A stretch of 64,000 bases of DNA from CAVSMC01 sp963728935 (GTDB lineage Bacteria > Pseudomonadota > Gammaproteobacteria > Burkholderiales > Casimicrobiaceae): NCBI GenBank assembly GCA_963728935.1, contig CAVSMC010000001.1, positions 2,232,001 through 2,296,000 on the forward strand. The letters are read 5' to 3'. The notes under the pieces were generated by a model. The model worked only from the letters and a program-made list of their open reading frames with translations. It was not told where the DNA came from and ran no database searches. A program made the translations under genes and the position numbers. Positions 29,171 to 38,067 of this stretch are shown here, one piece after another (the first letter of the stretch is position 1; each line of letters begins with the position of its first letter).

Positions 29171-30481
29171 ATGCGCGTTGCGCGGATCTTCGCAAGGGAG
29201 CTGGCCGAGTTCGCCCGCCGTCGCGAGGTGCTGCTACTGGTGTTCGTCGCGCCGGTGGTGCTGATGTTGCTGATCGGCAATCTGCGCGTGCGCGAGCCGA
29301 TGCTGCGCGTGGCCATCATCGACGCCGGCGCGCAATCGGATGTGGTGTCGTCCGGGTCGGCCGCAGGCGCGGGCGACCAATGCACCAGCACGCCGGGCGC
29401 CGGCAAGCCGCGGGCGAGTACCCAGTCCGGTTCCTCCGCTGCGGCGTGGTTGGAATCAGCCTTGCGAGAACACTCCGGCGTTTGCGTGATCATCTGGCCG
29501 GCCGCGGTTGCCGATGCGCGCACCCGTTCCGCGCGGGAACACGTCGACGTGGTCGCGATTGCCGATTCCGAAGGCGGGTGGCGTTTCTACACGCCCATTA
29601 CGAATCGTTACCGGCTGCAGTTCGCGACCGCCGTCGTTCAGGACGTTGCGCTTTCGATCGAGCGAGCCGCGAAGCTGCAACGGGAGCTCGAAATCGTCGG
29701 CGAGCTCGGCGCGGCGCTGTCCGAAGGCCCGATGAAACTGGAAGCGAGGGTAGCGGCGCAAGGTCTCGTCGAGCGTCTGGGGCGAGAGCTGCGTGCGGGT
29801 GCCGCATTGCCGACTCCCGTGATCGGCGCAGCGACGTCGAGCCGGCTCGTCGCCTACTATCCGCCCGTCTCCCGCATCGATCGTTCCACCGTGCCAGCGT
29901 TCATCGGGCTCGTGGCCGTCTTCCTGCCGTTCCTCGTGGCTTCTGCAAGCTTCGCGAAAGAGCGGGAAGCGAGGACACTCGAGACGCTGATACTCGCGGC
30001 GGGGCGCAGCTGGACCCGCATCGTCGCGGGAAAGCTCGTGCTCCCGCTGTGCGTGGCTATGGTCGCGTCGCTGCTGTTGCTGGTCGTTGCCCGCTCCGCG
30101 TACGGTTTCGGGATCAAGCCCGAGCTTGCTTCGACGCTCGCGATCCAGCTCCTCGCTGCGCTCGTCTCCGCGCTGTTGGGCATCGCTGTTTCGACGATAA
30201 CCAGGTCGCAGCAGGAGGCTTACCTGACGTCTGCCGTATATCTGATTGGGCTCATTCTGGTGACAGGAACGATCTACCCGATCGACGAGGCGTCGTGGCC
30301 GGTCGTTCTCGTTTCGTACGCGTTTCCGCTGACCTTTTCCGGTCCCCCGCTCGAGGCCTATATGATGCAGGGCGCAGCAGCCGCGATCGTGCCATGGCAC
30401 TTCGTCGGGATGGCCGGTCAGCTCGCGGCGGCGATAGTGCTATGCATCGCGGCGTTCAGAAGAATGCGACGCACTCTATGA
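29171..30481 (+). CDS. ABC-2 type permease, NatB-like
   Basis: The 436-residue protein has one N-terminal membrane segment (LLLVFVAPVVLMLLIG), a long extracytoplasmic part of about 200 residues, and five or more C-terminal segments. The segment ASFAKEREARTLETLILAAG matches the conserved coupling region of NatB/ABC-2 exporters. I chose ATG 29171 over TTG 29168. It pairs with the ATPase just upstream. Its stop overlaps the next ATG by four bases, so the pyrophosphatase-like gene is coupled to it. Confidence 0.85.
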   Translation: MRVARIFARELAEFARRREVLLLVFVAPVVLMLLIGNLRVREPMLRVAIIDAGAQSDVVSSGSAAGAGDQCTSTPGAGKPRASTQSGSSAAAWLESALREHSGVCVIIWPAAVADARTRSAREHVDVVAIADSEGGWRFYTPITNRYRLQFATAVVQDVALSIERAAKLQRELEIVGELGAALSEGPMKLEARVAAQGLVERLGRELRAGAALPTPVIGAATSSRLVAYYPPVSRIDRSTVPAFIGLVAVFLPFLVASASFAKEREARTLETLILAAGRSWTRIVAGKLVLPLCVAMVASLLLLVVARSAYGFGIKPELASTLAIQLLAALVSALLGIAVSTITRSQQEAYLTSAVYLIGLILVTGTIYPIDEASWPVVLVSYAFPLTFSGPPLEAYMMQGAAAAIVPWHFVGMAGQLAAAIVLCIAAFRRMRRTL

Positions 30482-31065
30482 ATGTCGCGCGGGGAAGAAT
30501 GGATGACGAAGCAATCGTCACTCGGACCGTCGCGTTGGAGTACGCTGTAGGCGTGAATGACGCGCCGCACCAACGATACCGTCGTGAACGGACATCGCAA
30601 ACGGTGCCGGAGGTTGACGTCGTGATCGAAATTCCGCGCGGCAGCTTCGTCAAGCGCGGGTCCACCGGCCAGGTCGATTTCATTTCACCGCTGCCGTGCC
30701 CATTCAATTACGGTTCCGTGCCGAGCTACGTGGGACTCGAAGGCGATCTGCTCGACGCGCTCGTGCTCGGACCTCGCCTTCCGCTCGGCACGCAGCTACG
30801 CGTCAAGGCTTGGGGGGCTGTCATCCTGACGGACCGCGGCATGACCGACGACAAGCTCGTCTGCAGCGATCGTCCGGTGAACGCCGACGAGCGGCGAAAG
30901 GTCCTTCGATTTTTCCACTTCTATGCAAAGTGCAAGGGTCTGTTGAATGCCTGGCGACGTCGCCCCGGCCGCAACGCATGTGACGGATGGTGCGAGGCTG
31001 CCCATGCTCTTGCGCGCGCGCGACCGCGAGACGATTCGTGGCAGGGATCGCCGGTTGAATTCTGA
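30478..31065 (+). CDS. Divergent inorganic pyrophosphatase (family I)
   Basis: The 195-residue protein shows the core of soluble family I pyrophosphatases: VVIEIPRGSFVK, PFNYGSVPSY, the metal-binding EGDLLDALVL where the usual form is DGDPXDVLV, then TDRGMTDDKLV and FFHFYAKCKGL. By hand alignment with the E. coli enzyme, the metal-binding Asp residues are mostly kept (one is Glu), but the Glu31 and Arg43 positions are changed. It may be a weakened or altered enzyme. ATG 30499 is an alternative start. Coupling to an ABC exporter gene is unusual. Confidence 0.75.
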   Translation: MNVARGRMDDEAIVTRTVALEYAVGVNDAPHQRYRRERTSQTVPEVDVVIEIPRGSFVKRGSTGQVDFISPLPCPFNYGSVPSYVGLEGDLLDALVLGPRLPLGTQLRVKAWGAVILTDRGMTDDKLVCSDRPVNADERRKVLRFFHFYAKCKGLLNAWRRRPGRNACDGWCEAAHALARARPRDDSWQGSPVEF

Positions 31066-31130
31066 CTCCGCCGGGCTCTCGGCCGGCCGCACGTCGCACC
31101 GATCGCGCAACGTTACCTTGGGATTGCGAC

Positions 31131-32081
31131 ATGACACATTCAACGCCAACAGCCTGGACGGCGCTCGCGTATTCGGACTGGAAAGACACGTGCGCGACGC
31201 TGCACCTGTGGACGCAGATCGTCGGCAAGGTCCGCCTCGCCTGCACGCCCTGGCTCAACCATTCGTGGCACGCGCCGCTCTACCTGACCGCTCGCGGGCT
31301 GACGACGTCGCCAATCGCTCACGGTGAGCGCAGCTTCGCCGTCGATTTCGATTTCATCGATCACGAGGTCACGATCGATACGACCGACGGTGGCCACCGG
31401 GAAATCGCGTTGCGCCCGCGCACGGTGGCCGATTTCTATGCGCAAGTGATGGCAGCGCTGGAAGAAGTCGGACTGCACGTGCAGATTCACGAGATGCCCA
31501 ACGAGATCGCAGACGCCATTCCATTCAGCGCGGACACGATGCATCGAGCGTACGACGCGGCGCACGCGCAACGCTTCTGGCGAGTCCTGATCCAGGCAGG
31601 TCGCGTGCTGTCGCAGTTCCGCACGTCATTCCTCGGCAAGTGCAGCCCCGTCCATTTCTTCTGGGGCAGCTTCGATCTCGCCGTGACACGCTTTTCGGGC
31701 CGGCGGGCCCCGCTGCATCCCGGGGTTGTGCCGCATCTGCCGCAGGCTGTTCTGCGCGAGGCCTATTCGCACGAAGTGAGCAGCGCCGGCTTCTGGCCCG
31801 GCGGTGAGGGCGTCGCCGATGCTTCGTTCTACTCGTACGCGTATCCGGAACCCGATGACTTCCGTACCGCTGCCGTCCAGCCGCCGTCCGCGTTCTACAG
31901 TTCAGCGCTTGGCGAGTTCCTGCTGCCCTACGACGCGGTGCGCCGGTCGGCCGACCCGGACGCCGATCTGCTCGCTTTTTTCAACTCCACGTACGCAGCA
32001 GCGGCCGACGGCGCCCGATGGGACCGCGCTGCGCTGGAATGCAGTCCCGGCGTTCCCGGCGTTCCGCGTTACGTCGGCTGA
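31131..32081 (+). CDS. DUF5996 family protein
   Basis: The 316-residue protein matches the DUF5996 pattern, with LHLWTQIVGKVRLA near the start, then a central VHFFWGSFDLAVTRFSGR and HEVSSAGFWPGG. The family is widespread in bacteria and has no established function. It lies 65 bases after the pyrophosphatase-like gene and may be the last gene of that set. No signal or membrane segment is seen, so it is probably cytoplasmic. Confidence 0.85.
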   Translation: MTHSTPTAWTALAYSDWKDTCATLHLWTQIVGKVRLACTPWLNHSWHAPLYLTARGLTTSPIAHGERSFAVDFDFIDHEVTIDTTDGGHREIALRPRTVADFYAQVMAALEEVGLHVQIHEMPNEIADAIPFSADTMHRAYDAAHAQRFWRVLIQAGRVLSQFRTSFLGKCSPVHFFWGSFDLAVTRFSGRRAPLHPGVVPHLPQAVLREAYSHEVSSAGFWPGGEGVADASFYSYAYPEPDDFRTAAVQPPSAFYSSALGEFLLPYDAVRRSADPDADLLAFFNSTYAAAADGARWDRAALECSPGVPGVPRYVG

Positions 32082-32147
32082 TCGGCTGTCGACACCGATC
32101 GATCTCGACCCGGGCTCGCCCGTCCGCTGGGTTCGTGGCGGGGTCGT

Positions 32148-32654
32148 CTAAGGATTGCCCAGGTAGTCGCGCTTGCCGACGTCGACGCCGTTGTGACGCA
32201 GAATGTCATACGCGGTCGTCACGTGGAAATAGAAGTTCGGCAATGCCTGGCCGAGCAGGAATTGCATGCCCTTGAAACGCGTCTCCTTGTCGCGGCGCTT
32301 GATCACGATGTCCTTGTCTTCGGTGCCGTCGATCTGCGCCGGCGTCATCGTCTGCACGAAGGCGATCGTCTTGGCGATGCGCGCCTTCAGATCGGCGAGC
32401 GTCTCCTCGTTGTCCTCGTGCACCGGGATCTCGACGCCGGCCAGGCGCGCGACCGCGCCTTTGGCGGTATCGCAGGCGATCTGCACCTGAGACTTCATGG
32501 GCAGCATGTCGGGGAACAGGCGGTAGGTCGTCAGTGCGGCAGGATCGAGCTTCTTGGCGTCGACGCACGCCTGCGCCTTGTCGAGTATGTTGGACAGGTT
32601 GCCGAGCATGTTGACGAATCGTGGAACGCTCACCTGATACATGGAAATGTTCAT
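32148..32654 (-). CDS. DUF1993 family protein
   Basis: The 168-residue protein starts MNISMYQVSVPRFVNML and has the family features RLFPDMLPMKSQVQIACD, a stretch of charged residues, and FYFHVTTAYDILRHNGVDVGKRDYLG at the end. It resembles DinB-like four-helix bundles. I chose ATG 32654, at the family start; the longer in-frame form has no support. It converges on the DUF5996 gene from the other side with a gap of 66 bases. The function is not known. Confidence 0.88.
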   Translation of the reverse strand: MNISMYQVSVPRFVNMLGNLSNILDKAQACVDAKKLDPAALTTYRLFPDMLPMKSQVQIACDTAKGAVARLAGVEIPVHEDNEETLADLKARIAKTIAFVQTMTPAQIDGTEDKDIVIKRRDKETRFKGMQFLLGQALPNFYFHVTTAYDILRHNGVDVGKRDYLGNP

Positions 32655-32723
32655 GGGGTACCTGCAAGGGAAAGGGCGGATGGGCAAATGCTCATTCTAA
32701 TCGCCGCGTAGAATTCGAGCGGC

Positions 32724-34148
32724 ATGGACGAATCTTCCGCCCTCGAGGTCGTGGCGGTGCGGGCCGTCGAAACGACCGACCGCGCGCGCGCCGTCTGGAG
32801 CGATGACGATCGCGCATGGGCGAGCCGCGCCGCCGCCGAAGTCGTCGGCGCGCGCGCGGCGCCGGAGGCTTTCCTCGCCCGCCGGGCGAAGCTCGCCATC
32901 GAGAAGCTCACTGCGCGCCAACCGGCGTTTGCGCGCGGCGTGCGTGCGCTGCGCTGGCGCCCCTGGGTCGGCGGCGCGGTCACCGCGCTGGCGTTCGCGC
33001 TCGGCGTCTTCGTCGACCAGGTCGACCGCACGCAACGGATCAACATCCTCGCGCCGCCGGTGCTCGCGCTGCTGATCTGGAATCTCGTCGTCTATCTCGT
33101 CATCGCCGCCGGCTATGTCGTCCGTTATGGCGACGACGCGACGCCGGGACCGCTGCGCGGCGCGATCGCGCGCGTTGCCGGCGGCCCCGCGCGCCCGCGC
33201 CGCGGCGGCGCGATGCGCGAAGCGCTCGTCGCGCTGTTCGACGCCTGGGCGCAGCACTGCGCGCCGCTCTACGGCGTTCGCGCGGCGCGCATCCTGCACG
33301 TTGCCGCGGCTGCGCTTGCCGCCGGCGTGATCGCGGGTCTGTATGTGCGCGGCCTTGCGTTCGAGTACCGCGCGAGTTGGGAGAGCACGTTTCTCGAGGC
33401 GCCGACCGTGCGCTCGATCGTCGCGTTCGCGTATGCGCCGGGTTCGCTGCTGACCGGCATCGCGGTGCCGGCGGTCGACGCGGTGGCCGCGATTCGCTCG
33501 CCCGCGGGCGAAAACGCGGCGCGCTGGCTGCATTTGATCGCAGCGACGGTCGTGGCCGTCATCATCGTGCCGCGGCTGCTGCTCGCCTTGGTCGCGGGCT
33601 TGGTCGAGCGCCATCGCGCCACGCATTTCGCGCTGCCGCAGGACGAGCCGTATTTCCAGCGCCTGTTACGCGGCTTTCGCGGTGGACCCTCACGCGTGCG
33701 CGTGATCCCGTTCAGCTACACGTTATCGCCGGCGGTGGTCGCCGGCCTCGAGGCCGTGGTCGCCCGCGCATTCGGAGGCAGCGCGGCTCTGCTGATCAGC
33801 GAACCGGTTGCCTATGGCGCCGACGCTACGCCCACGGCGGATTCGAAGGCGGGCACGACGCTCGTCGCGCTGTTCAATGCGAGCGCGACGCCCGAACGCG
33901 AGGTGCATGGCACGTTTCTCGCGGCGCTCGACCATCGGCGAAGCGGCGAGGCGTTGCTCGCGCTCGTCGACGAAAGCACGTGGGTGGCGCGCTGGGGCGC
34001 CGGCGCGCGCGTCGCCGATCGTCGTGCCGCATGGCGCGAGCTCGGCGAAGAGGTTCGCGTGCCCATCGTGTTCGTCGATCTCGCGGCGCCCGATTTCGCG
34101 GCCTTCGAAGAGGCGCTCGACGTCGCGATCGCGAACGGTGCGCGATGA
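32724..34148 (+). CDS. DUF2868 membrane protein
   Basis: The 474-residue protein has four or so membrane segments, including WVGGAVTALAFALGVFVDQ, VLALLIWNLVVYLVIAAGYVV and IAATVVAVIIVPRLLLALVAG, and a cytoplasmic C-terminal half. It ends with an ATGA overlap with the GTPase gene. DUF2868 and DUF3482 proteins are commonly encoded as a pair in beta- and gammaproteobacteria. The role is not established; a membrane-stress or division-linked role is only a guess. Confidence 0.88.
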   Translation: MDESSALEVVAVRAVETTDRARAVWSDDDRAWASRAAAEVVGARAAPEAFLARRAKLAIEKLTARQPAFARGVRALRWRPWVGGAVTALAFALGVFVDQVDRTQRINILAPPVLALLIWNLVVYLVIAAGYVVRYGDDATPGPLRGAIARVAGGPARPRRGGAMREALVALFDAWAQHCAPLYGVRAARILHVAAAALAAGVIAGLYVRGLAFEYRASWESTFLEAPTVRSIVAFAYAPGSLLTGIAVPAVDAVAAIRSPAGENAARWLHLIAATVVAVIIVPRLLLALVAGLVERHRATHFALPQDEPYFQRLLRGFRGGPSRVRVIPFSYTLSPAVVAGLEAVVARAFGGSAALLISEPVAYGADATPTADSKAGTTLVALFNASATPEREVHGTFLAALDHRRSGEALLALVDESTWVARWGAGARVADRRAAWRELGEEVRVPIVFVDLAAPDFAAFEEALDVAIANGAR

Positions 34149-35626
34149 GCGCCGAGGCGAAGGCCACGATCGCGTTGTCGCTGATCTCGCACACCAACGC
34201 GGGCAAGACCACGCTCGCGCGAACGCTGCTCGGCAACGACGTCGGCTCCGTGCGCGATGCACAGCACGTCACGCAGGAAGCGACGTGCTATCCGCTGCTC
34301 GACACCGCGGACGGCGACGCGTTGCTGTTGTGGGACACGCCGGGATTCGGCGACAGCGCGCGGCTCGCGCGCCGGCTCGCGCAGCAGGAAAATCCGGTCG
34401 GCTGGTTCCTGTCGCAGGTCTGGGACCGCTTTCGCGACCGCGCCTTCTTTCTATCCCAGCAGATCGTGCGCAACGTCCGCGAGCGGGCCGACGTCGTGCT
34501 CTATCTCGTCAACGCGTCGGAAACGCCCGCCGACGCGGGCTACCTGCTGCCGGAGCTCGCGATCCTCGAGTGGATCGGCAAGCCGGTGATCGTGCTGATC
34601 AACCAGACGGGCCGCCCTCGGCCGCGCGACGAGGAGCTGGCCGAAGAGACGACTTGGCGCACCGCGCTCGGTGTGCGTCCGATCATCCACGCGGTGTGCA
34701 CGCTCGACGCCTTCGCGCGCTGCTGGGTGCAGGAGATCGTGCTGCTCGGCCTTGTCACCGATGCGCTGCCGCAGGCGCGCCGCGCGGCGTTCGCGCGCAT
34801 CGTCGATGCGTGGCAAGCGCGCCGCTTCGCGCAGTTCGACGAAGCGATGAGCACGCTCGCAGCACCGATCGCGGCTGCTGCGTGCGACCGCGAAGAGCTT
34901 CCGGCGCCCGGGGTCGCGGGAGCGTTGCACGACATCGGCCGCAGCCTGGGTCTACGCAAAGACAGCACGGAAGACGCCCGGTCGCGCGCCGCGCAGGCGA
35001 TGGCGTCGCGGCTCGACGAAGCGCTGCGGCGCAGCACCGACCAGTTGATCACCCTGCACGGTCTCGACGGCCGCGCGAAAGGCGACGTGCTCGCGCGACT
35101 CGCCGCCGGAGTCGTCGTCGATGCGCCGCTGAGCGAGAGCAAGGCGGCGATGATGGGCGGCGTCGTATCGGGTGCGCTCACGGGTCTTGCCGCGGACCTC
35201 GCGGCGGGCGGACTGACGTTGGGCGCCGGCATGCTGACCGGCGCCGTGCTCGGCGCGCTCGGAGGCGCGGGCATCGCGCGCGGGTTGAACCTTGCGCGCG
35301 GCAGGACCGGACCGGCGCTTCGCTGGGACGACGCGTTTCTCTCGGGGTTGGTCGCGTCGGCGCTGCTGCGCTATCTCGCCGTCGCCCACTACGGTCGCGG
35401 ACGTGGCGACTGGGCAGAGGCCGAGTATCCGCCGTTCTGGCCGCCGCTCGTCGCGCAGGTCGTCGATGCGCGGCGCGATCGACTGGCCATGCTGTGGACT
35501 GGACGCGAGCCGACGTGCGACGCCGAGCGCATCGCTCGCGATTTGCGCGAACTGCTCCGCGATGCCGCGAGCGAGGCGCTCGACCGCCTCTATCCGGGCG
35601 CGCTCGCACGAAAGCGGACCGAGTAA
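34145..35626 (+). CDS. DUF3482-type GTPase
   Basis: The 493-residue protein has a GTPase domain at the N-terminus with P-loop SHTNAGKTTL, switch I Thr in VTQEAT, G3 DTPGFGD and G4 region LINQTGRP, which lacks the canonical NKXD. A coiled region follows and then a C-terminal DUF3482 part with glycine-rich hydrophobic helices (GGLTLGAGMLTGAVLGALGGAG) that may enter the membrane. The start overlaps the DUF2868 stop by four bases. Confidence 0.9.
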   Translation: MSAEAKATIALSLISHTNAGKTTLARTLLGNDVGSVRDAQHVTQEATCYPLLDTADGDALLLWDTPGFGDSARLARRLAQQENPVGWFLSQVWDRFRDRAFFLSQQIVRNVRERADVVLYLVNASETPADAGYLLPELAILEWIGKPVIVLINQTGRPRPRDEELAEETTWRTALGVRPIIHAVCTLDAFARCWVQEIVLLGLVTDALPQARRAAFARIVDAWQARRFAQFDEAMSTLAAPIAAAACDREELPAPGVAGALHDIGRSLGLRKDSTEDARSRAAQAMASRLDEALRRSTDQLITLHGLDGRAKGDVLARLAAGVVVDAPLSESKAAMMGGVVSGALTGLAADLAAGGLTLGAGMLTGAVLGALGGAGIARGLNLARGRTGPALRWDDAFLSGLVASALLRYLAVAHYGRGRGDWAEAEYPPFWPPLVAQVVDARRDRLAMLWTGREPTCDAERIARDLRELLRDAASEALDRLYPGALARKRTE

Positions 35627-35807
35627 GAGGAACATCGCCCAGGATCCGCGCGATAGTGGCGTTTCGCAAAGACCACCATGGCGGTGTTGTTGACGGCAAT
35701 TTGTCGTTCGCATAGCGTGCACGACAAAATTGACCGAGCGGACGCTCGGCGATGCACGGTTCGACCGCGCAAAAAAATCAGAACACGTCGTCGGAGGAGG
35801 TCACGCC

Positions 35808-38027
35808 ATGCACTGCAAGCGAGCGAAGCCGTTTCGCGCTTCGACGTTGAGCGCCATCGCACTCGCCGCCGGAACAATCTTCGGAGCATTCGCGATCGAC
35901 GCGCGCGTGACCCGGATCGTCACCGACGAGACGGCGGCCATCACGGGCCAGCCGGCTTACGAGCAGCTTACCGGTCGCGCATTCGGCGAGCTCGATCCGA
36001 ACGACGCGCACAATGCGATCATAACCGACATCGCGCTCGCGCCGCGCAACGCGCGCGGGAAGGTCGAGTACATCGCAAGCTGGCGGCTGAGGAAGCTGAA
36101 GGACATGACCGCCGCGAGCGGCCTCATGTGGCACGACGTGCCGAATCGGGGCGGCAATGTCGCCTTCCCGCAGGATTCGTTCGCCGCGAACGATGTGCAG
36201 CTGCTGAGCGGGCTGGCAGGGCGACAACGCCGGCGGCACAGCGCTTCCCGCCAACGTCGATTGCCTGCCGCCGTACGAGTCGCCGTGCGCCGCCCCGACC
36301 TTCGCCAAACATTACGTCAAGACGCCGGTACTGGTCGGCGTGCAGGGGCGCATTCTCGGAGCATCGTCAATCGGACCGGTGATGCGCCGCCGCTCAACGT
36401 GATGGGTAACCCGATACCGTATTTTCCGGCCGACCCGAGCAACAATTCGGGCGACACGTTGACGATCCATACGAGCGAAACGGTCACCGGCATCGTCACC
36501 GAAGGCGGGACGGTACCGAACAGCCATTGGAAATACTGCGGCGGCGGAACGTTCGCCGCGCCGACGCCGGTCACGATATTGCCGGTGCGCGTGTGCATCA
36601 AGAGCGGCTTCGACGCGACGAAGCTCTACCAGCTCGTGTACACGGCCAAGGATCCGTATGTGCTCGGCGTCGGTACCGCCGCGTTTCGCGACGTGCAGTC
36701 GTTCTTCCGATATGCGGCAGCCGACGATCTCGGCACGCCGAATCCGGTCGCCGGCAAGATCACGCGGGCGATCGTCCGCGGTTCTTCGCAGTCGGGGAAC
36801 TTCACGCGTCATCTGATCTTCCTCGGCATGAACGAGGACGAGACCGGAAGGATCGTGCACGAAGGCGCGTGGCCGCTGATTGCCGGCAGGCGCGTCGCGA
36901 ACAATTCGCGCTGGGGACAGCCGGACGGCGTGCTCGAGCTCTATCAGATGGGCAGCGAAGGGCCGCAGTGGTGGCACACGTACCCCGACCGCGTACGCAA
37001 AGGACCGCCGGGCGGGATTCTCGACCGCTGCCGGACGACCGACACGTGCCCGAAGATCGTCGAGACGTTCGGTGGCGCGGAGGTCTTTGCGCTCAAGATG
37101 ACGACGTCGTGGGTCGGAACCGATCCGATCAACGACCTTCCGCTACCGGACAACGTTCGCCGCTATTACTTGCCGAGCTCCACGCACGGCGGTGGCAACG
37201 GCGCGATGACGCAGCTCCGCCGGCGAATCCGGTCAATTGTCCCGGCAACAACTGGGGCAGGGGGACGTTGCGCGCCAATTCCGTTCCGGCGACGGCGCTG
37301 GTCAATCGCATGCGCGTCGAGCTGCGTGACTGGGTAGTGAACGGCACCGAGCCACCGCCGAGCGTGTGGCCGAGGATGCGCGGTCGCAAGAGCGAGCGCA
37401 CGCTCGTCGAAGCGACCAAGGAGTCGATGGGATTCCCCAGCAACGTTCCCGGCATACCGGACTCGATCTTCGCGGCGGATAATTTCGTGTTCCCCGTTCT
37501 CGATTACGACTGGGGTCTCGACTTCGACGAGTTCAACGCGACCGGCAATCCCACCAACATCCCGCCGCCGATCAAGAACGTGGTCAAGATGCTGGTGCCG
37601 AAGGTGGACGCCGACGGCAACGAGCTCGGTGGCGTGCCGACCGTGCTGCGCGACGCGCCGCTCGCCACGTATCTCGGGTGGAACATCACCGCCGGCGTGG
37701 CCGATGCAGCCGTGTACGATGGGCGGCCGTTCCACGCCGGACAGGTGTGCAACTACGTCGGCGGCATGGTGCCGTTTGCCGTCAAGCGCACCGAGCGTCT
37801 GCCGAACGATCCGCGGCCATCGCTCGAAGAGCGCTACGGAACGCACGATGGTTACGTCGCCGCCGTGAAAGCCGCAGCGGACAACGCCGCGTGCAAAAGG
37901 CTATCTATTCGCGGGGTCGACGGCGCAATCGATGGGCGCCAAGTGCACGACGACGTTACCGCCCGGCGTCGCCGACGATTGGGCTGTTCTGGTTCAACAG
38001 GCGATCGACAGCGACGTGCTGAAATAG
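35808..38027 (+). pseudogene. Alpha/beta hydrolase (Abhydrolase_10 type) broken by frameshifts
   Basis: A secreted hydrolase starts at ATG 35808, behind a strong GGAGGAGG site, with a signal peptide. The reading frame is interrupted at least four times by single-base shifts, near 36214, 36360, 37215 and 37895. Between the first two, the real protein continues in the next frame (GWQGDNAGGTALPAN, ending about ILGASSIGP). After the third it continues with PPANPVNCPGNNWGRGTL, and after the fourth with GYLFAGSTAQSMGAKCTTTL to the stop at 38027. The nucleophile region GSSQSGNFTRH and C-terminal domain are otherwise intact. Either a recent pseudogene or an assembly-error hotspot. Confidence 0.8.
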
Positions 38028-38067
38028 CGATCGCCGACGTACCGGCCCCGTCGTGCGCTTCGAAGCG

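Noticed and set aside
29380..30477. Long frame leading into the pyrophosphatase-like protein
   Set aside because: The upstream part is a shadow of the ABC permease gene; conserved sequence begins only after 30478.
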